Of a DNA stretch of 64,000 nt, positions 1 to 9,153 are shown in pieces. Origin of the DNA: Streptomyces triculaminicus (GTDB taxonomy: Bacteria; Actinomycetota; Actinomycetes; Streptomycetales; Streptomycetaceae). The stretch lies in contig NZ_JAFMOF010000002.1 in the NCBI RefSeq assembly GCF_017349075.1, forward strand, positions 1,488,001-1,552,000. The letters are read 5' to 3'. Each line of letters begins with the position of its first letter. The stretch's first letter is position 1. Below the pieces are notes generated by a model, which was not told the origin of the DNA, searched no databases, and saw only the letters and a list, made by a program, of their open reading frames with translations. Position numbers and translations under genes: made by a program.

Positions 1-96
1 TGAAAATGATCACTGGACGTCACCAACCGCGAGCGACAGGTAGTACACCGGTTCTATTGCCGTAATGGCATCCGCCTTGTCTACCGGAGATGTCCT

Positions 97-1434
97 GTGA
101 CCACACTCCCTGTCGATTCCGGCCAGCAACCTGGTCAAGAACCCGGCCGGCAACCCGGCCAGCGGCCCGGCCGCCGACAGCCGCGTCCCGCGCGGCGCTT
201 ACGCCTGCTCGCCGATCTGACACCCCTGCGCGACTCGGCGGACTTCCGCCGCTTGTGGTGCGGGCACACGGTGTCGTGGGTGGGCCAGCAGATGACCGCG
301 CTCGCGGTCTCCCTGCAGGTCTACGCGATCACGGGCTCGACGTTCTCGGTGGGCCTGGTCGGCCTGTTCTCGCTGTTCCCGCTGATAGCCGCCGGCCTGT
401 TCGGAGGCGCGGTCGCCGACACGGTCGACCGCCGGACCCTGGGCCTGGCGACCGCGGCGGGCCTGACGGCCCTGTCCGTCGTGCTGGCCACGGTGGCGCT
501 GCTGGACCTGCGGCAGGTGTGGCTGCTCTACACCGTCGTCGCCCTGCAGTCGGTGTGCTTCGCCATGAACAACCCCGCCCGCACCTCGATGATCCCCAGG
601 CTGCTGCCCAAGGAACAACTGCCCGCCGCCAACGCCCTGGCGTCCCTGACGACCAACATCGGCCTCATGGGCGGGCCCGCGATCGGCGGTGCGGTCGTCG
701 GGCTGTGGGGCTACCAGGCCGCGTATCTGATCGACGTGGTCGCGTTCTCGGGCTCCCTGTACGCCATGTGGCGGCTCCCGTCGATGCGCCCCGAGCCGGC
801 CGACGGGCAGGCGGTGCGGCGCCGCGCCTCCGTCCGGGACGGCCTGCGCTTCCTCGTCTCCAGACCCAACCTGCGCGTCACGTTCGTCGCCGACCTCGCG
901 GCCATGATCCTCGCCCACCCCAGGGCGCTCTTCCCGGCCGTCGCGGGACTCTGGTACGGAGGGGACACCAAGACGGTCGGCCTGCTGGTCGCGGCCCCGG
1001 CCGTCGGTGCGGTGCTGGGCGGGCTGTTCTCCGGCTGGCTCGGCCGTATCCACCGGCACGGCCTGGCCATCCTGCTCTCCGTCGCCGCCTGGGGAACGGC
1101 CGTCGCCGTCTTCGGGCTGACCCGCGATCTGTGGCTGGGGCTGCTCTTCCTGGCGCTCGCCGGGTGCGCCGACAGCATCTCCGCGATCTTCCGCATGACC
1201 ATGATGCAGGCGGCCACCCCGGACGACATGCGCGGCCGACTCCAGGGCGTCTTCATCGTGGTGGTCGCGGGCGGGCCGCGGCTCGGCGACTTCGTCGCGG
1301 GAACCGCGGCCGACCTGGCCTCACCCTCCTTCGCGGTCGCGGGCGGTGGAGCCGCCTGCGTCGCGGCCGTCGTACTGATCGCCGCCCTATGTCGCCACTT
1401 CATCCGCTACGACGCGCGTTCACCGCAGCCATAG
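97..1434 (+). CDS. MFS transporter (EntS-like exporter)
   Basis: Predicted 12-helix major facilitator of 445 residues, most like the EntS/macrolide-efflux type of drug or siderophore exporter in the cytoplasmic membrane. After a polar, Gln/Arg/Pro-rich N-terminal tail of about 45 residues, hydrophobic helices run to the end. The inter-helix motif GGAVADTVDRRTLG (about residue 105) matches the MFS loop 2-3 signature D-x-x-x-R-R. I chose GTG 97 because GGAGA lies 7-11 nt upstream. It converges with the MMPL gene at 1498, with a short GGGGGCG hairpin between them. The substrate cannot be told from sequence. Family call is firm, function is inferred. Confidence 0.85.
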   Translation: MTTLPVDSGQQPGQEPGRQPGQRPGRRQPRPARRLRLLADLTPLRDSADFRRLWCGHTVSWVGQQMTALAVSLQVYAITGSTFSVGLVGLFSLFPLIAAGLFGGAVADTVDRRTLGLATAAGLTALSVVLATVALLDLRQVWLLYTVVALQSVCFAMNNPARTSMIPRLLPKEQLPAANALASLTTNIGLMGGPAIGGAVVGLWGYQAAYLIDVVAFSGSLYAMWRLPSMRPEPADGQAVRRRASVRDGLRFLVSRPNLRVTFVADLAAMILAHPRALFPAVAGLWYGGDTKTVGLLVAAPAVGAVLGGLFSGWLGRIHRHGLAILLSVAAWGTAVAVFGLTRDLWLGLLFLALAGCADSISAIFRMTMMQAATPDDMRGRLQGVFIVVVAGGPRLGDFVAGTAADLASPSFAVAGGGAACVAAVVLIAALCRHFIRYDARSPQP

Positions 1435-1446
1435 GATCCCCGGACC

Positions 1447-1465
1447 GGGGGCGTGCCTCGCCCCC
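1447..1465. terminator. Short hairpin between convergent genes
   Basis: GGGGGCG (1447-1453) and CGCCCCC (1459-1465) form a 7-bp stem with a 5-nt loop just after the MFS stop and before the end of the convergent MMPL gene. No U-tract is present, which is usual in Streptomyces. It is probably a bidirectional terminator. Confidence 0.4.
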
Positions 1466-1497
1466 TTCGTGCGCCGACGCTTCGTACGCCGGGCCGG

Positions 1498-3717
1498 TCA
1501 GTGCACGGGGACGCGGTCGACGTGCGGCTCGGCGGCCGGCGGTCCGGCGTGGTGGCGGCCCTGGGCACGGCCCGGTCGGACCGGCCACCAGATGCCCCGG
1601 CCGAGGATCGCGGCCAGCGCGGGCACCAGCACGATGGAGAGGACGAAGGCGGAGAGCATGATGCCGAGCGCCGTCGCGAAGCCGATCTGCTGGGTGGAGG
1701 GGGCCGCGTCGACGGCGAGGCTGCCGAAGGACGCGGCGAGGACGACGCCCGCCGTGGCGATGGCGGGTGCCGTGTGGCGCACGGCGCGGGCGACGGCCGC
1801 GCGGGCCGGGCCGGGGCGTTCCATCTCCTCGCGGATGCGGTCGCTGATCAGGATGTTGTAGTCGGTGCCCAGCGCGACGACGAAGAGGAAGAGCACCAGC
1901 GGCAGGACGAAGTTGACGCCCGGCTTGTCGAGGAGGTGCTGGAAGACGAGGGCGGAGGCGCCGAGGGTGGCGGCGAACCCGAGGCCGACGGCGATCATGA
2001 GAACGGCCGGGGCGAGCAGGCTGCGCAGCAGGACGAGCAGGATGAGGGCGATGAGCACGGCGGCGACCGGAAAGACGATCCTCAGGTCGTGGTCGACGGC
2101 CGTGGAGATGTCCGCGAAGATCGCGGCTGTGCCTCCGACATGGGCTTGCAGGCCGGCGGGGGTGTGGCGGGCGACGGTGTCGCGGACGGGCCCGGAGACG
2201 AGGTCGCGGGCCGCCTGGCTCTGGGTGTCGGCGGTGAGGTAGAGGTCGATACGGGCGGCGGTACGGTCGTCGTTGAGGGCGGTCCCGCCGACCTGCCCGA
2301 CGCCCTTGAGCCCGGCGAGGGCCTGGGGCAGGGCGCCGAGGGCCTCGGCGGTCAGGGCGCGGCCGTCCTTCGCGGTGACGTAGACGGTGGCCGGGTCGGA
2401 CACTCCGGCGGGCAGGGCGCGGGTTATCTCGGCGGACGTGGCGGCCGCCGGGGTGCGGTGGGCGCCGGAGGTCTGGCCGAAGTCCATCCGGATGCCGACC
2501 AGTCCGGCCGCCAGGGCGCCGAGCAGGGCGACGGACGCCAGCACGAGGGTGACCGGGCGTCGGGCCACCAGGTCGCCGACGCGCCCGGCCGTGCCGGGGC
2601 GGGGTTCGCGCTTGAGGGCGCGGGACGGCCAGAACATCTTGCGCCCGGTGACCGCGAGCAGCGCGGGCATGAAGGTGAGGCTGGCCAGCAGCATGACGAG
2701 CACCGAGACGGCGATGGCGGGGCCGAGCACGCGGAACTGCCCGAACGTCGCGATGCCGAGGGTGGCGAAGGCGGCCACGATGGTGAGGGCGGCGGAGGTG
2801 ATCGCCGTTCCGACCCGGGCGCTGACCTCGGCCGCCACGGCGCGCGCGGGCAGGTCGGGGTGGGCTCGCAGCTGTTCGCGGAAGCGGAAGAGGAGGAAGA
2901 GGAAGTAGTCGACGCCGATGCCGATCAGCACGACGCTGATCATGCTGGGGGTGGAGGAGTCGAGCGTGATGCCGGTGAGCATCGCGACGCCGGTCACCGC
3001 TCCCGTCGCGGCGCCGCCGATGACGGCGACCGAGAGCAGGGGGACGAAGGCTGCCAGCACGCTGCGAAACACCAGGATGTTGATCAGCACGATCAGGCCC
3101 ATCATGACGATGCCGACGACCGTCTGGGTGGTCTTCTCCGCCTCGTCGGTGTCGACGAGGTCGGCCAGGCCGCCGGTGAAACCGGTGCGCATCCCGGCCT
3201 CGGCGAAGTCGGCCTTCGCCCGGTCGCGGAAGGCGCGGTAGAGGTCGTGCATGCCGGGGTCCGTGGAGTTGCCGGTCAGCTGTACGGAGAGCAGTTCGAA
3301 GCTCCGGTCGGGCGCGACCATCGCGGGAGCGACCTTGGGCGTCTGGGAGTGGTCCTCGGCCAGGAAGGAGGGCGGCCCGTCCTCCTTGGGCGCGGGCATC
3401 GCGACGCGCCGGTGGCCCAGTCGCTCGGCGAGCGCGCCGACGCGGCGGTGGTCGGCTTCTGCGAGGGGCTTGCCGTCGGCGCGGGCGACGAGCACGGTCA
3501 CCGCGTTGGCGTCGGGCTTCACCCCGAACCGCTCCTCGGCGACCTTGAGCGCGGCGGCCGAGTCGTACGTCGCGGGCAGGAAGTCGCCGCTCTGGGCCTG
3601 GGTGACGCGGTAGAGCAGCCCCTGTCCGAGCACGGTCAGGAACAGGCCCAGCACCGTCCAGAGGACGATGACCTTCCATGGGTTGCGGGTGGAGAGCCCG
3701 GTCAGGGCGCGGATCAC
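1498..3717 (-). CDS. MMPL/RND family membrane transporter
   Basis: 739-residue MMPL-type exporter (RND superfamily) of the kind that moves lipids or hydrophobic metabolites out through the cytoplasmic membrane. The protein has two similar halves, each with one helix, a large extracytoplasmic domain and a block of five helices. The reading frame stays open to 3945, but I chose GTG 3717: GCCGGAGGAC lies just upstream, and the protein then starts VIRALTGLSTRNPWK, a usual MMPL N-terminus. It is divergent from the histidine kinase at 3985, so control by that two-component pair is plausible. Substrate unknown. Confidence 0.87.
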   Translation of the reverse strand: MIRALTGLSTRNPWKVIVLWTVLGLFLTVLGQGLLYRVTQAQSGDFLPATYDSAAALKVAEERFGVKPDANAVTVLVARADGKPLAEADHRRVGALAERLGHRRVAMPAPKEDGPPSFLAEDHSQTPKVAPAMVAPDRSFELLSVQLTGNSTDPGMHDLYRAFRDRAKADFAEAGMRTGFTGGLADLVDTDEAEKTTQTVVGIVMMGLIVLINILVFRSVLAAFVPLLSVAVIGGAATGAVTGVAMLTGITLDSSTPSMISVVLIGIGVDYFLFLLFRFREQLRAHPDLPARAVAAEVSARVGTAITSAALTIVAAFATLGIATFGQFRVLGPAIAVSVLVMLLASLTFMPALLAVTGRKMFWPSRALKREPRPGTAGRVGDLVARRPVTLVLASVALLGALAAGLVGIRMDFGQTSGAHRTPAAATSAEITRALPAGVSDPATVYVTAKDGRALTAEALGALPQALAGLKGVGQVGGTALNDDRTAARIDLYLTADTQSQAARDLVSGPVRDTVARHTPAGLQAHVGGTAAIFADISTAVDHDLRIVFPVAAVLIALILLVLLRSLLAPAVLMIAVGLGFAATLGASALVFQHLLDKPGVNFVLPLVLFLFVVALGTDYNILISDRIREEMERPGPARAAVARAVRHTAPAIATAGVVLAASFGSLAVDAAPSTQQIGFATALGIMLSAFVLSIVLVPALAAILGRGIWWPVRPGRAQGRHHAGPPAAEPHVDRVPVH

Positions 3718-3984
3718 GTTGTCCTCCGGCGGTGGGTGGTGCACCGGGTTCTCCCGGCAGGTGTCCAGCTCATCAGCGCGGATCGCGCGAATCGTCCGAG
3801 CGCGGGACGAGAAAGGGCCTGGGAGCGGGGGCCGGGCGGAGCCGCCGACCAGGATCGTGGTCCCAGAGCGGTATCGACTCAGGGGCCGGGGGAGGGGCCG
3901 GGAGCCGATGCCAGAATGGATCGTCAAATGACGGTCGTGCCGCACCGGACGTGGTCGGCGGGGCGGCCGAGGGGGAGGACCGTA

Positions 3985-5265
3985 ATGTCGACGACACGCC
4001 TTGAAGCCAGGGCTCCGGGAGGTTCCCCGGGCTCAGGGACTTCCGGGGCTTCGGAAGCCTCCGCAGGATTCCGGGCCGTGCCGAGCGGCGACGCGCTGCC
4101 GTGGACGCGTGGCGACGCATCGCCCTGGACGCGCAACGACGCGCTGGTCGCGGTCGGGGCGGCGGTCGTGGACCTGATCGGCTTCACGCTCACCAGCCAG
4201 GTCGACCTGGGGTACGTCCCGGCGGTCGGCTGCGTGCTCCTGATGGTGTCCGCGCTGCCGCTGGTGGCCCGGCGCCGCGCCCCGGTGCCGACGCTCGCGG
4301 CCATCCTGCTGCTCGGCCTGGTGCTGAACCTGAGCGTCCCGGTCGCGCAGCATTTCAACGCCACGGTCGTGGTCGCGCTCTACACGGTCGTACGGACCCG
4401 GGGCGCGGCCGTGGCGGTGCCGGCGTCGCTCGTCGCCGTGACGCTGCCGCTGGTGGGGCAGACGTCGTGGCCGCGGCCGAGGCTCGTGGACGTGGCGGGC
4501 AACGTGTCCGCCGGAGCGCTCGTGGTCATCGCCGCGATCGTGATGAACCACTGGCAGCGGGACATCGAGGCCAACCGCCGGATGCTGGCCGACCGGGCGG
4601 TGGCCGACGAACGACGGCGCATTGCACGGGAGTTGCACGACATCGTGGCGCACCACATCACCACCATGCAGCTGATGGCCGGGGGCGCCCGGGCCAACCT
4701 CGGCGGTGACCCGGAGGTGGTCAGGGAGGCGCTGATCACCCTCGAGGGATCCGGGCGGATGGCGCTGCGCGAGATGCGTCAGCTGCTGGACGTCCTGCGG
4801 GCCGGCGACGAGGCCGAGGAGGCGCCGACCGCCCCGCAGCCGGGCGTCGGCGACCTCGAGCGGCTCGTCGCCGAGTCCTGCCGGGCCGGGTTGCCCACCG
4901 CGCTCGAGGTGCGGGGCGAAGAACGTCCGCTGCCGCCGAGCGTGGGCCTGACGGTGTTCCGCGTCGTGCAGGAGGCGCTGACGAACGCGCGCAAGTACGC
5001 GGGCGAGGCCAGGGCGTCCGTACGGCTGACGTACGAGCCGGACGGCGTGGCGGTGGAGGTGTCGGACGACGGCGCCGGCGTGAGCACGGCCTTCGGGTCG
5101 GGCTCCGGTTACGGCCTGGTCGGGATGCGGGAGCGGACCGTGCTGCACGGCGGGACGCTGGAGGCCGGTCCGCTGGACCAGGGCGGGTTCCGGGTGTCGG
5201 CCCGGCTGCCGCTGACGGCCGACGAACGGCTGCCGCAGGAGACCGGCGTGGGGGCGCTGCGATGA
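3985..5265 (+). CDS. Sensor histidine kinase (NarX/DesK type)
   Basis: 426-residue membrane histidine kinase. A Gly/Ser-rich N-terminus of about 50 residues carries an imperfect DALPWTRG / DASPWTRN repeat. Roughly five hydrophobic segments follow (about 53-185). Then comes a HisKA_3 dimerisation helix, ERRRIARELHDIVAHHI, with phospho-accepting His218, and a C-terminal HATPase with VVQEALTNARKYA and DDGAGV and GYGLVGMRER boxes. ATG 3985 follows GGGGGAGG by 6 nt. It overlaps the response regulator by ATGA, so the two are translationally coupled. The divergent MMPL exporter is the likely target. The signal sensed is unknown. Confidence 0.88.
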   Translation: MSTTRLEARAPGGSPGSGTSGASEASAGFRAVPSGDALPWTRGDASPWTRNDALVAVGAAVVDLIGFTLTSQVDLGYVPAVGCVLLMVSALPLVARRRAPVPTLAAILLLGLVLNLSVPVAQHFNATVVVALYTVVRTRGAAVAVPASLVAVTLPLVGQTSWPRPRLVDVAGNVSAGALVVIAAIVMNHWQRDIEANRRMLADRAVADERRRIARELHDIVAHHITTMQLMAGGARANLGGDPEVVREALITLEGSGRMALREMRQLLDVLRAGDEAEEAPTAPQPGVGDLERLVAESCRAGLPTALEVRGEERPLPPSVGLTVFRVVQEALTNARKYAGEARASVRLTYEPDGVAVEVSDDGAGVSTAFGSGSGYGLVGMRERTVLHGGTLEAGPLDQGGFRVSARLPLTADERLPQETGVGALR

Positions 5266-5972
5266 AGGAGACCATGGACGAGGCGATGGGAGAGGCGATG
5301 CGCGGGGGTGCGATCAGAGTGCTGATCGCGGACGACCAGCCGCTCGTGCGGCGCGGGCTGGCGCTGATCCTCGCGCCCGACCCGGCCTTCGAGGTGGTGG
5401 GCGAGGCCGGTGACGGCGCGGAGGCGGTGGTCCTCGCGCACCGGCTGCGGCCCGACGTCGTCGTGATGGACATCCGGATGCCGGTGCTGGACGGCGTCGC
5501 CGCGACCGGGCAGCTCGCACGGGAGCTGCCCGGCTGCCGGGTGCTGGCGCTGAGCACCTTCGACATGGACGAGTACGTGGTGGCCGCGTTGCGGGCGGGC
5601 GCCTACGGGTTCCTGCCCAAGGACATCTCGCCCGAGGAACTGGTCGCCGCCGTCCGCGTGGTGCACACGGGGGAGGCCGCGGTCGCTCCCCGGCTGCTGA
5701 CCAGGCTGATCTCCACGTACGTCAGGACCCCGGACCGGCCGCGGCCGCCCGTCGCGCTCTCGGGCGACCTCACGCCGCGCGAGCAGGAGGTGTGGCGGCT
5801 GATGGCTACGGGGCTCGACAACGCGGAGGTCGCGGGGGAGATGGACATCAGCGTGTCGACCGTGAAGAACCACATCACCAGCGTCTTCGCGAAGCTCGGC
5901 GTCCGCGACCGGGCCCAGGCGGTGATCGCCGCGTACGAGACGGGGCTGGTGGAGGTGGGCGCACAGTCGTAG
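5262..5972 (+). CDS. NarL/FixJ response regulator
   Basis: 236-residue two-component response regulator. The receiver domain has acidic pocket residues D24-D25, phospho-acceptor D70 (VVMDIRMPVLDG) and the conserved Lys in LPKDISPEE near residue 120. The C-terminal LuxR-type HTH reads LTPREQEVWRLMATGLDNAEVA and VSTVKNHITSVFAKLG. The annotated ATG overlaps the kinase stop (ATGA). In-frame ATGs also occur at 5274, 5286 and 5298, and the last has GGGAGAGG in front of it, so the true start may be up to 12 codons later. Partner of the kinase at 3985. Confidence 0.88.
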   Translation: MKETMDEAMGEAMRGGAIRVLIADDQPLVRRGLALILAPDPAFEVVGEAGDGAEAVVLAHRLRPDVVVMDIRMPVLDGVAATGQLARELPGCRVLALSTFDMDEYVVAALRAGAYGFLPKDISPEELVAAVRVVHTGEAAVAPRLLTRLISTYVRTPDRPRPPVALSGDLTPREQEVWRLMATGLDNAEVAGEMDISVSTVKNHITSVFAKLGVRDRAQAVIAAYETGLVEVGAQS

Positions 5973-6115
5973 GGATCCCGGGCGGACGCCACGACCCTCG
6001 GTCGGGTGGTTTCGATCCGGACCCTTGGCTACCACGTCGGGACGGCCGGAAGGATGGGTCCGCTGTTGCCGTCGGCAGGGAGATTCGGGTCCGGCGGGAC
6101 CAAGGGGAGGGAATC

Positions 6116-6544
6116 GTGGTGGGAACGAAGTGGTCTGTTCCATGGGGCGTGGGTGCGGCCCTGGTGATCGTCGTGGCATCCGCGGCGGCGCCGGTGGCTG
6201 CTCACAGCCCGGTATCGCACCGACTGGCCGAGCGCATCGTGCTCATGAACCCGGACAACGGCCGGTCCGTGCCCGCGAGTCTGGGTGACGACATCGAAGT
6301 CCGCCTCACCGGCTACCGTGAGAACGGGCTCAACTACACCTGGAGCACCCCGCAGTCCAGCGACTCCACGGTGCTGCGGCGTACCGCCGGCGGTATGACA
6401 CCGGGCGGCGGCGCATCGGCGGTCTTCCACGCGGACCATGCCGGCAAAGCCACCATCAGCGCGCAACGACGCTGCCGCCCCGATTCGGGGCACATCTGCC
6501 CCCTGGTCGTCTCGCCGTGGAAGGCCACGGTGACCGTGAAGTGA
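6116..6544 (+). CDS. Secreted beta-rich protein, chagasin-like layout
   Basis: About 142-residue exported protein. A signal peptide (WSVPWGVGAALVIVVASA ending APVAA|HS) precedes a mature domain of about 110 residues. That domain reads G-D-D-I-E-V-R-L, then NGLNYTW, then a Gly-rich loop, VFHADHAGKATISAQRRC, and a late W before ATVTV. This order resembles inhibitor family I42 (chagasin), though the NPTTGY motif itself is not conserved; two Cys could form a disulfide. GTG 6116 or the adjacent GTG 6119 (GGAGG 8 nt upstream) can be the start. The function is a guess from layout only. Confidence 0.6.
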   Translation: MVGTKWSVPWGVGAALVIVVASAAAPVAAHSPVSHRLAERIVLMNPDNGRSVPASLGDDIEVRLTGYRENGLNYTWSTPQSSDSTVLRRTAGGMTPGGGASAVFHADHAGKATISAQRRCRPDSGHICPLVVSPWKATVTVK

Positions 6545-6760
6545 CGGGATGGGGCGGGGACCGGCCCGCGTCGGTCACCGTCCCACCGGACAGCCCGGTG
6601 GTGGTGCGCGTCGCGCCCGGCTGTGTGTAACAGGAATGTATTAGAGGGTGGTTGGGTGGAACGCTTCGCCGGGCCGGGTGCATCCTGATGATCAGAAACG
6701 CTCGCTTGTGCGAATTCGTGCGAGCGGTCGGCACCCCCAACCGATATTGAGGCAGACACG

Positions 6761-7462
6761 ATGCGCGTTCACAAGCTCACTTTCGCCACCCTGGCCGTTG
6801 CCGCTGGTCTCTTACTCACGGCCTGCCAGGGCGACGACGACGGCACGGGGAAGAGCGCCCCGTCGTCCGCGTCGTCCGCATCCTCCGCGTCTTCCACGGG
6901 CGGCGGTTCGGGCTCGGGCGGTTCGGGCTCGGGCGGTTCGGACCAGGGCGGCGGGAAGGACTCCGCCGGGAAGAGCCCCGCCGGGAAGAGCTCCGGCGGG
7001 CAGGGCACGGCCGCTGGGACCGGCTCCAAGGAGAGCGGCAAGGCCGGCAAGTGCCGCACCGACGAGCTGGAGATCACGGCGAAGGACCGCACCATCGACG
7101 GTGACTCCGATGCCACCGTCGTGGTGGAGCTGAAGAACCGCGGCGGCCACAGCTGCGCGATCTCCGGGTACGCGGGCGTCGATCTGAAGACCAACGCGGG
7201 GTCGCTGTCCGCGAAGCGCACTGGTGAGCAGGCCCCCTCGACCATCCTCAAGGACGGGCAGTCGACGTTCTTCGGCATCAGCTATCCGTTCAACACGTCG
7301 GGTGGCTCCGGCGTCCGCATCACGGGACTGCTGGTGACCCCGCCGAGCGAGACGAAGTCGGTCTCCCTCCCCTGGCCGGGCGCCGCCACGTTGCCCGTCA
7401 CGGACGGCTCCGGCTCCCCGGTGAAGGTCGGCCCGATCGGAAGCGCCGGTCAGGGCGGCTGA
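6761..7462 (+). CDS. DUF4232 lipoprotein
   Basis: 233-residue surface lipoprotein. The signal peptide ends in the lipobox LLTAC (Cys22), followed by a Ser/Gly-rich linker with repeated SASSAS and GSGGSGSGG units up to about residue 95. The C-terminal DUF4232 domain begins CRTDELEITAKD and has the paired Cys of that family (CRTDEL and SCAISGY). DUF4232 proteins are common, poorly understood exported proteins of Streptomyces. It stands alone, and the 215 bp upstream hold no other gene. Confidence 0.85.
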   Translation: MRVHKLTFATLAVAAGLLLTACQGDDDGTGKSAPSSASSASSASSTGGGSGSGGSGSGGSDQGGGKDSAGKSPAGKSSGGQGTAAGTGSKESGKAGKCRTDELEITAKDRTIDGDSDATVVVELKNRGGHSCAISGYAGVDLKTNAGSLSAKRTGEQAPSTILKDGQSTFFGISYPFNTSGGSGVRITGLLVTPPSETKSVSLPWPGAATLPVTDGSGSPVKVGPIGSAGQGG

Positions 7463-7509
7463 TCCGCACGCCCTTCGGGGATGGCGTCATGTGATCTGTC
7501 GGGCACGCC

Positions 7510-7875
7510 TCAGGAGACGCCGACCGACGCCGTGGTGATGACCTCGTCCAGGACGTCGCGGGACCGGATCAGGTCGGTGATCAGTCGGTTGATACGGTCC
7601 CGCTCCGAGGCGAGCTCCACGACCAGTTGCTCGGTGGCGGCCTCGGACGGGCCGCCGTCCGTGTCCCGCATGCACGGCAGCAGCTGGGCGATCTTCTTGC
7701 TGTTGAGCCCCGCCGCGTAGAGCGCCTGGACGCGGATGACCCGGTCGACCGCCCACTCGCCGTACTGCCGCTGACCGCCCGGAGTGCGCTCGGCGTTCAG
7801 CAGTCCCTGCGTCTCGTAGTAGCGCAACGAACGCTCGCTCACACCGCTGCGTCGCGCCAGTTCGCCGATCCGCAT
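7510..7875 (-). CDS. MerR family regulator
   Basis: 121-residue MerR-type activator/repressor. The N-terminal HTH MRIGELARRSGVSERSLRYYE and wing GLLNAERTPGGQRQY are typical; a dimerisation helix fills the C-terminal half. It lacks the Cys pattern of metal or SoxR sensors, so the effector is probably organic. The frame is open to 7941, but ATG 7875 is preceded by GAGGTGGGG and starts directly at the HTH. It is divergent from the alkene reductase at 7958, and a MerR-type palindrome between widely spaced promoter boxes sits in the gap. It most likely controls that reductase. Confidence 0.87.
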   Translation of the reverse strand: MRIGELARRSGVSERSLRYYETQGLLNAERTPGGQRQYGEWAVDRVIRVQALYAAGLNSKKIAQLLPCMRDTDGGPSEAATEQLVVELASERDRINRLITDLIRSRDVLDEVITTASVGVS

Positions 7876-7919
7876 TCCCCACCTCGCCTGCCGCTGCCGC
7901 TGCCTTGCCGCTACGGGAC

Positions 7920-7951
7920 TTGAACCTGACACTGATGTCAACTCCTACGGT
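7920..7951 (+). promoter_or_regulatory. MerR-type promoter/operator of the alkene reductase
   Basis: A -35-like TTGAAC (7920-7925) and a -10-like TACGGT (7946-7951) are separated by 20 bp, the over-long spacing of MerR-activated promoters. The inverted repeat TGACA-CTGA-TGTCA (7927-7940) sits between them. The -10 box ends only 6 nt before the reductase ATG at 7958, so the transcript is predicted to start at or next to the start codon (leaderless). Confidence 0.72.
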
Positions 7952-7957
7952 ACCGGC

Positions 7958-9100
7958 ATGACGAACACGCCAGCACCGTCCCGCCTCTTCGACCCCGCCC
8001 GTCTCGGCCCTCTGGACCTGCCCAACCGCCTGGTGATGGCACCGTTGACCCGCAACCGCGCCGGTGCCGACGGCGTCCCGCAGCCCATCATGGCCACGTA
8101 CTACGCACAACGCGCCTCCGCAGGCCTGATCATCGCCGAGGCCGCCACACCGAACGCCGTGGGGCAGACGTACCCCAACATCCCCGCGATCCACAACGAG
8201 GCCCACGTGGCCGGATGGCGGCAGGTCACCGACGCGGTGGCGGCCAAGGGCGGCCGGATGTTCCTGCAGCTGCAGCACGGCGGCCGGGTCGGGCATCCCG
8301 ACAACAGCGGACTGATGCCGGTCGCGCCGTCGCCGGTGCCGCTCCCGGAGACGATCCACACGCCCGCCGGGCGCCAGGAGGCCGTCGTACCAAGGGAGAT
8401 GACCCAGGACGACATCCGGTCCACCGTGGCCGATTTCGCCGCGGCCGCCCGCAACGCCGTCGACGCCGGCTTCGCCGGGGTGGAGGTGCACGCCGCCAAC
8501 GGCCACCTCCTGCACCAGTTCATGGCGCGCAACACCAACCACCGCACCGACGCCTACGGCGGCTCGGTCGCCGGCCGCATCCGGTTCGCCGTCGAGGTGG
8601 TCCAGGCGGTCGCCGAAGCCATCGGCCCCGAGCGGGTGGGCCTGCGCATCTCCCCGGGAAACACCGTCAACGGCATCGAGGAAGGCGACACCGAGAGCAT
8701 CTACCCGACGCTCGTCGAGGCACTGGCGGACACCGGCCTGGCCTACCTGCACATCGTGTGGGCCGACCCCGACCAGCCCCTGTTCCAGGACCTCCGGAAG
8801 GCCTGGCCGGGCACGCTGATCGCCAACCCGGCGCTGGGCTGGGGAGGGCCGATCCCCGCCGACGGCGGCCAACTGGCGGGCGAGCGGCTGCTGGACGCGG
8901 GAGCCGACCTGATCGCACTGGGCCGCGCCTTCCTGGCCAACCCCGACCTGGTCGAACGACTGCGGGTCGGCGCACCGCTCAACCAGGTACGCGACCAGCA
9001 CATGATGTACGTGGGAGGAGAGACCGGGTACACCGACTACCCCACGCTGGCCGCCGACGTCCCGCACGCCGCCCAGGCACTCGAACTCGTCGGATCGTGA
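7958..9100 (+). CDS. Old yellow enzyme-type alkene reductase
   Basis: 380-residue FMN-dependent ene-reductase (NADH:flavin oxidoreductase, NemA/OYE family), a cytosolic TIM barrel that reduces activated C=C bonds, nitro compounds or electrophiles using NAD(P)H. Visible family marks are [20 protein letters not shown] at the N-terminus, [11 protein letters not shown], the substrate-binding pair in [15 protein letters not shown], and [15 protein letters not shown] for FMN phosphate binding. No ribosome binding site precedes ATG 7958, in line with a leaderless message. Divergent from and probably controlled by the MerR regulator, as in electrophile-response pairs. Confidence 0.9.
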   Translation: MTNTPAPSRLFDPARLGPLDLPNRLVMAPLTRNRAGADGVPQPIMATYYAQRASAGLIIAEAATPNAVGQTYPNIPAIHNEAHVAGWRQVTDAVAAKGGRMFLQLQHGGRVGHPDNSGLMPVAPSPVPLPETIHTPAGRQEAVVPREMTQDDIRSTVADFAAAARNAVDAGFAGVEVHAANGHLLHQFMARNTNHRTDAYGGSVAGRIRFAVEVVQAVAEAIGPERVGLRISPGNTVNGIEEGDTESIYPTLVEALADTGLAYLHIVWADPDQPLFQDLRKAWPGTLIANPALGWGGPIPADGGQLAGERLLDAGADLIALGRAFLANPDLVERLRVGAPLNQVRDQHMMYVGGETGYTDYPTLAADVPHAAQALELVGS

Positions 9101-9112
9101 CCGGGACGAGCC

Positions 9113-9139
9113 GGGGCGGCCGCCCCCATCAGCCGCCCC
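9113..9139. terminator. Hairpin after alkene reductase
   Basis: GGGGCGGC (9113-9120) pairs with GCCGCCCC (9132-9139) across an 11-nt loop in the short gap between two convergent genes. Probable bidirectional terminator. Confidence 0.5.
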
Positions 9140-9153
9140 ACCGGCCGCCGTCC

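Noticed and set aside
1453..3679. Long open frames on both strands opposite the MMPL gene, including one that runs into the histidine kinase
   Set aside because: They are shadow frames of high-GC coding DNA: extreme Arg/Pro/Gly or Glu/Gly composition, no domain, no ribosome binding site. Only the part from 3985 is a gene.
6890..6990. Short repeats in the DUF4232 gene as a mobile repeat array
   Set aside because: They are in-frame codon repeats of a Ser/Gly linker of the lipoprotein, common in such proteins.
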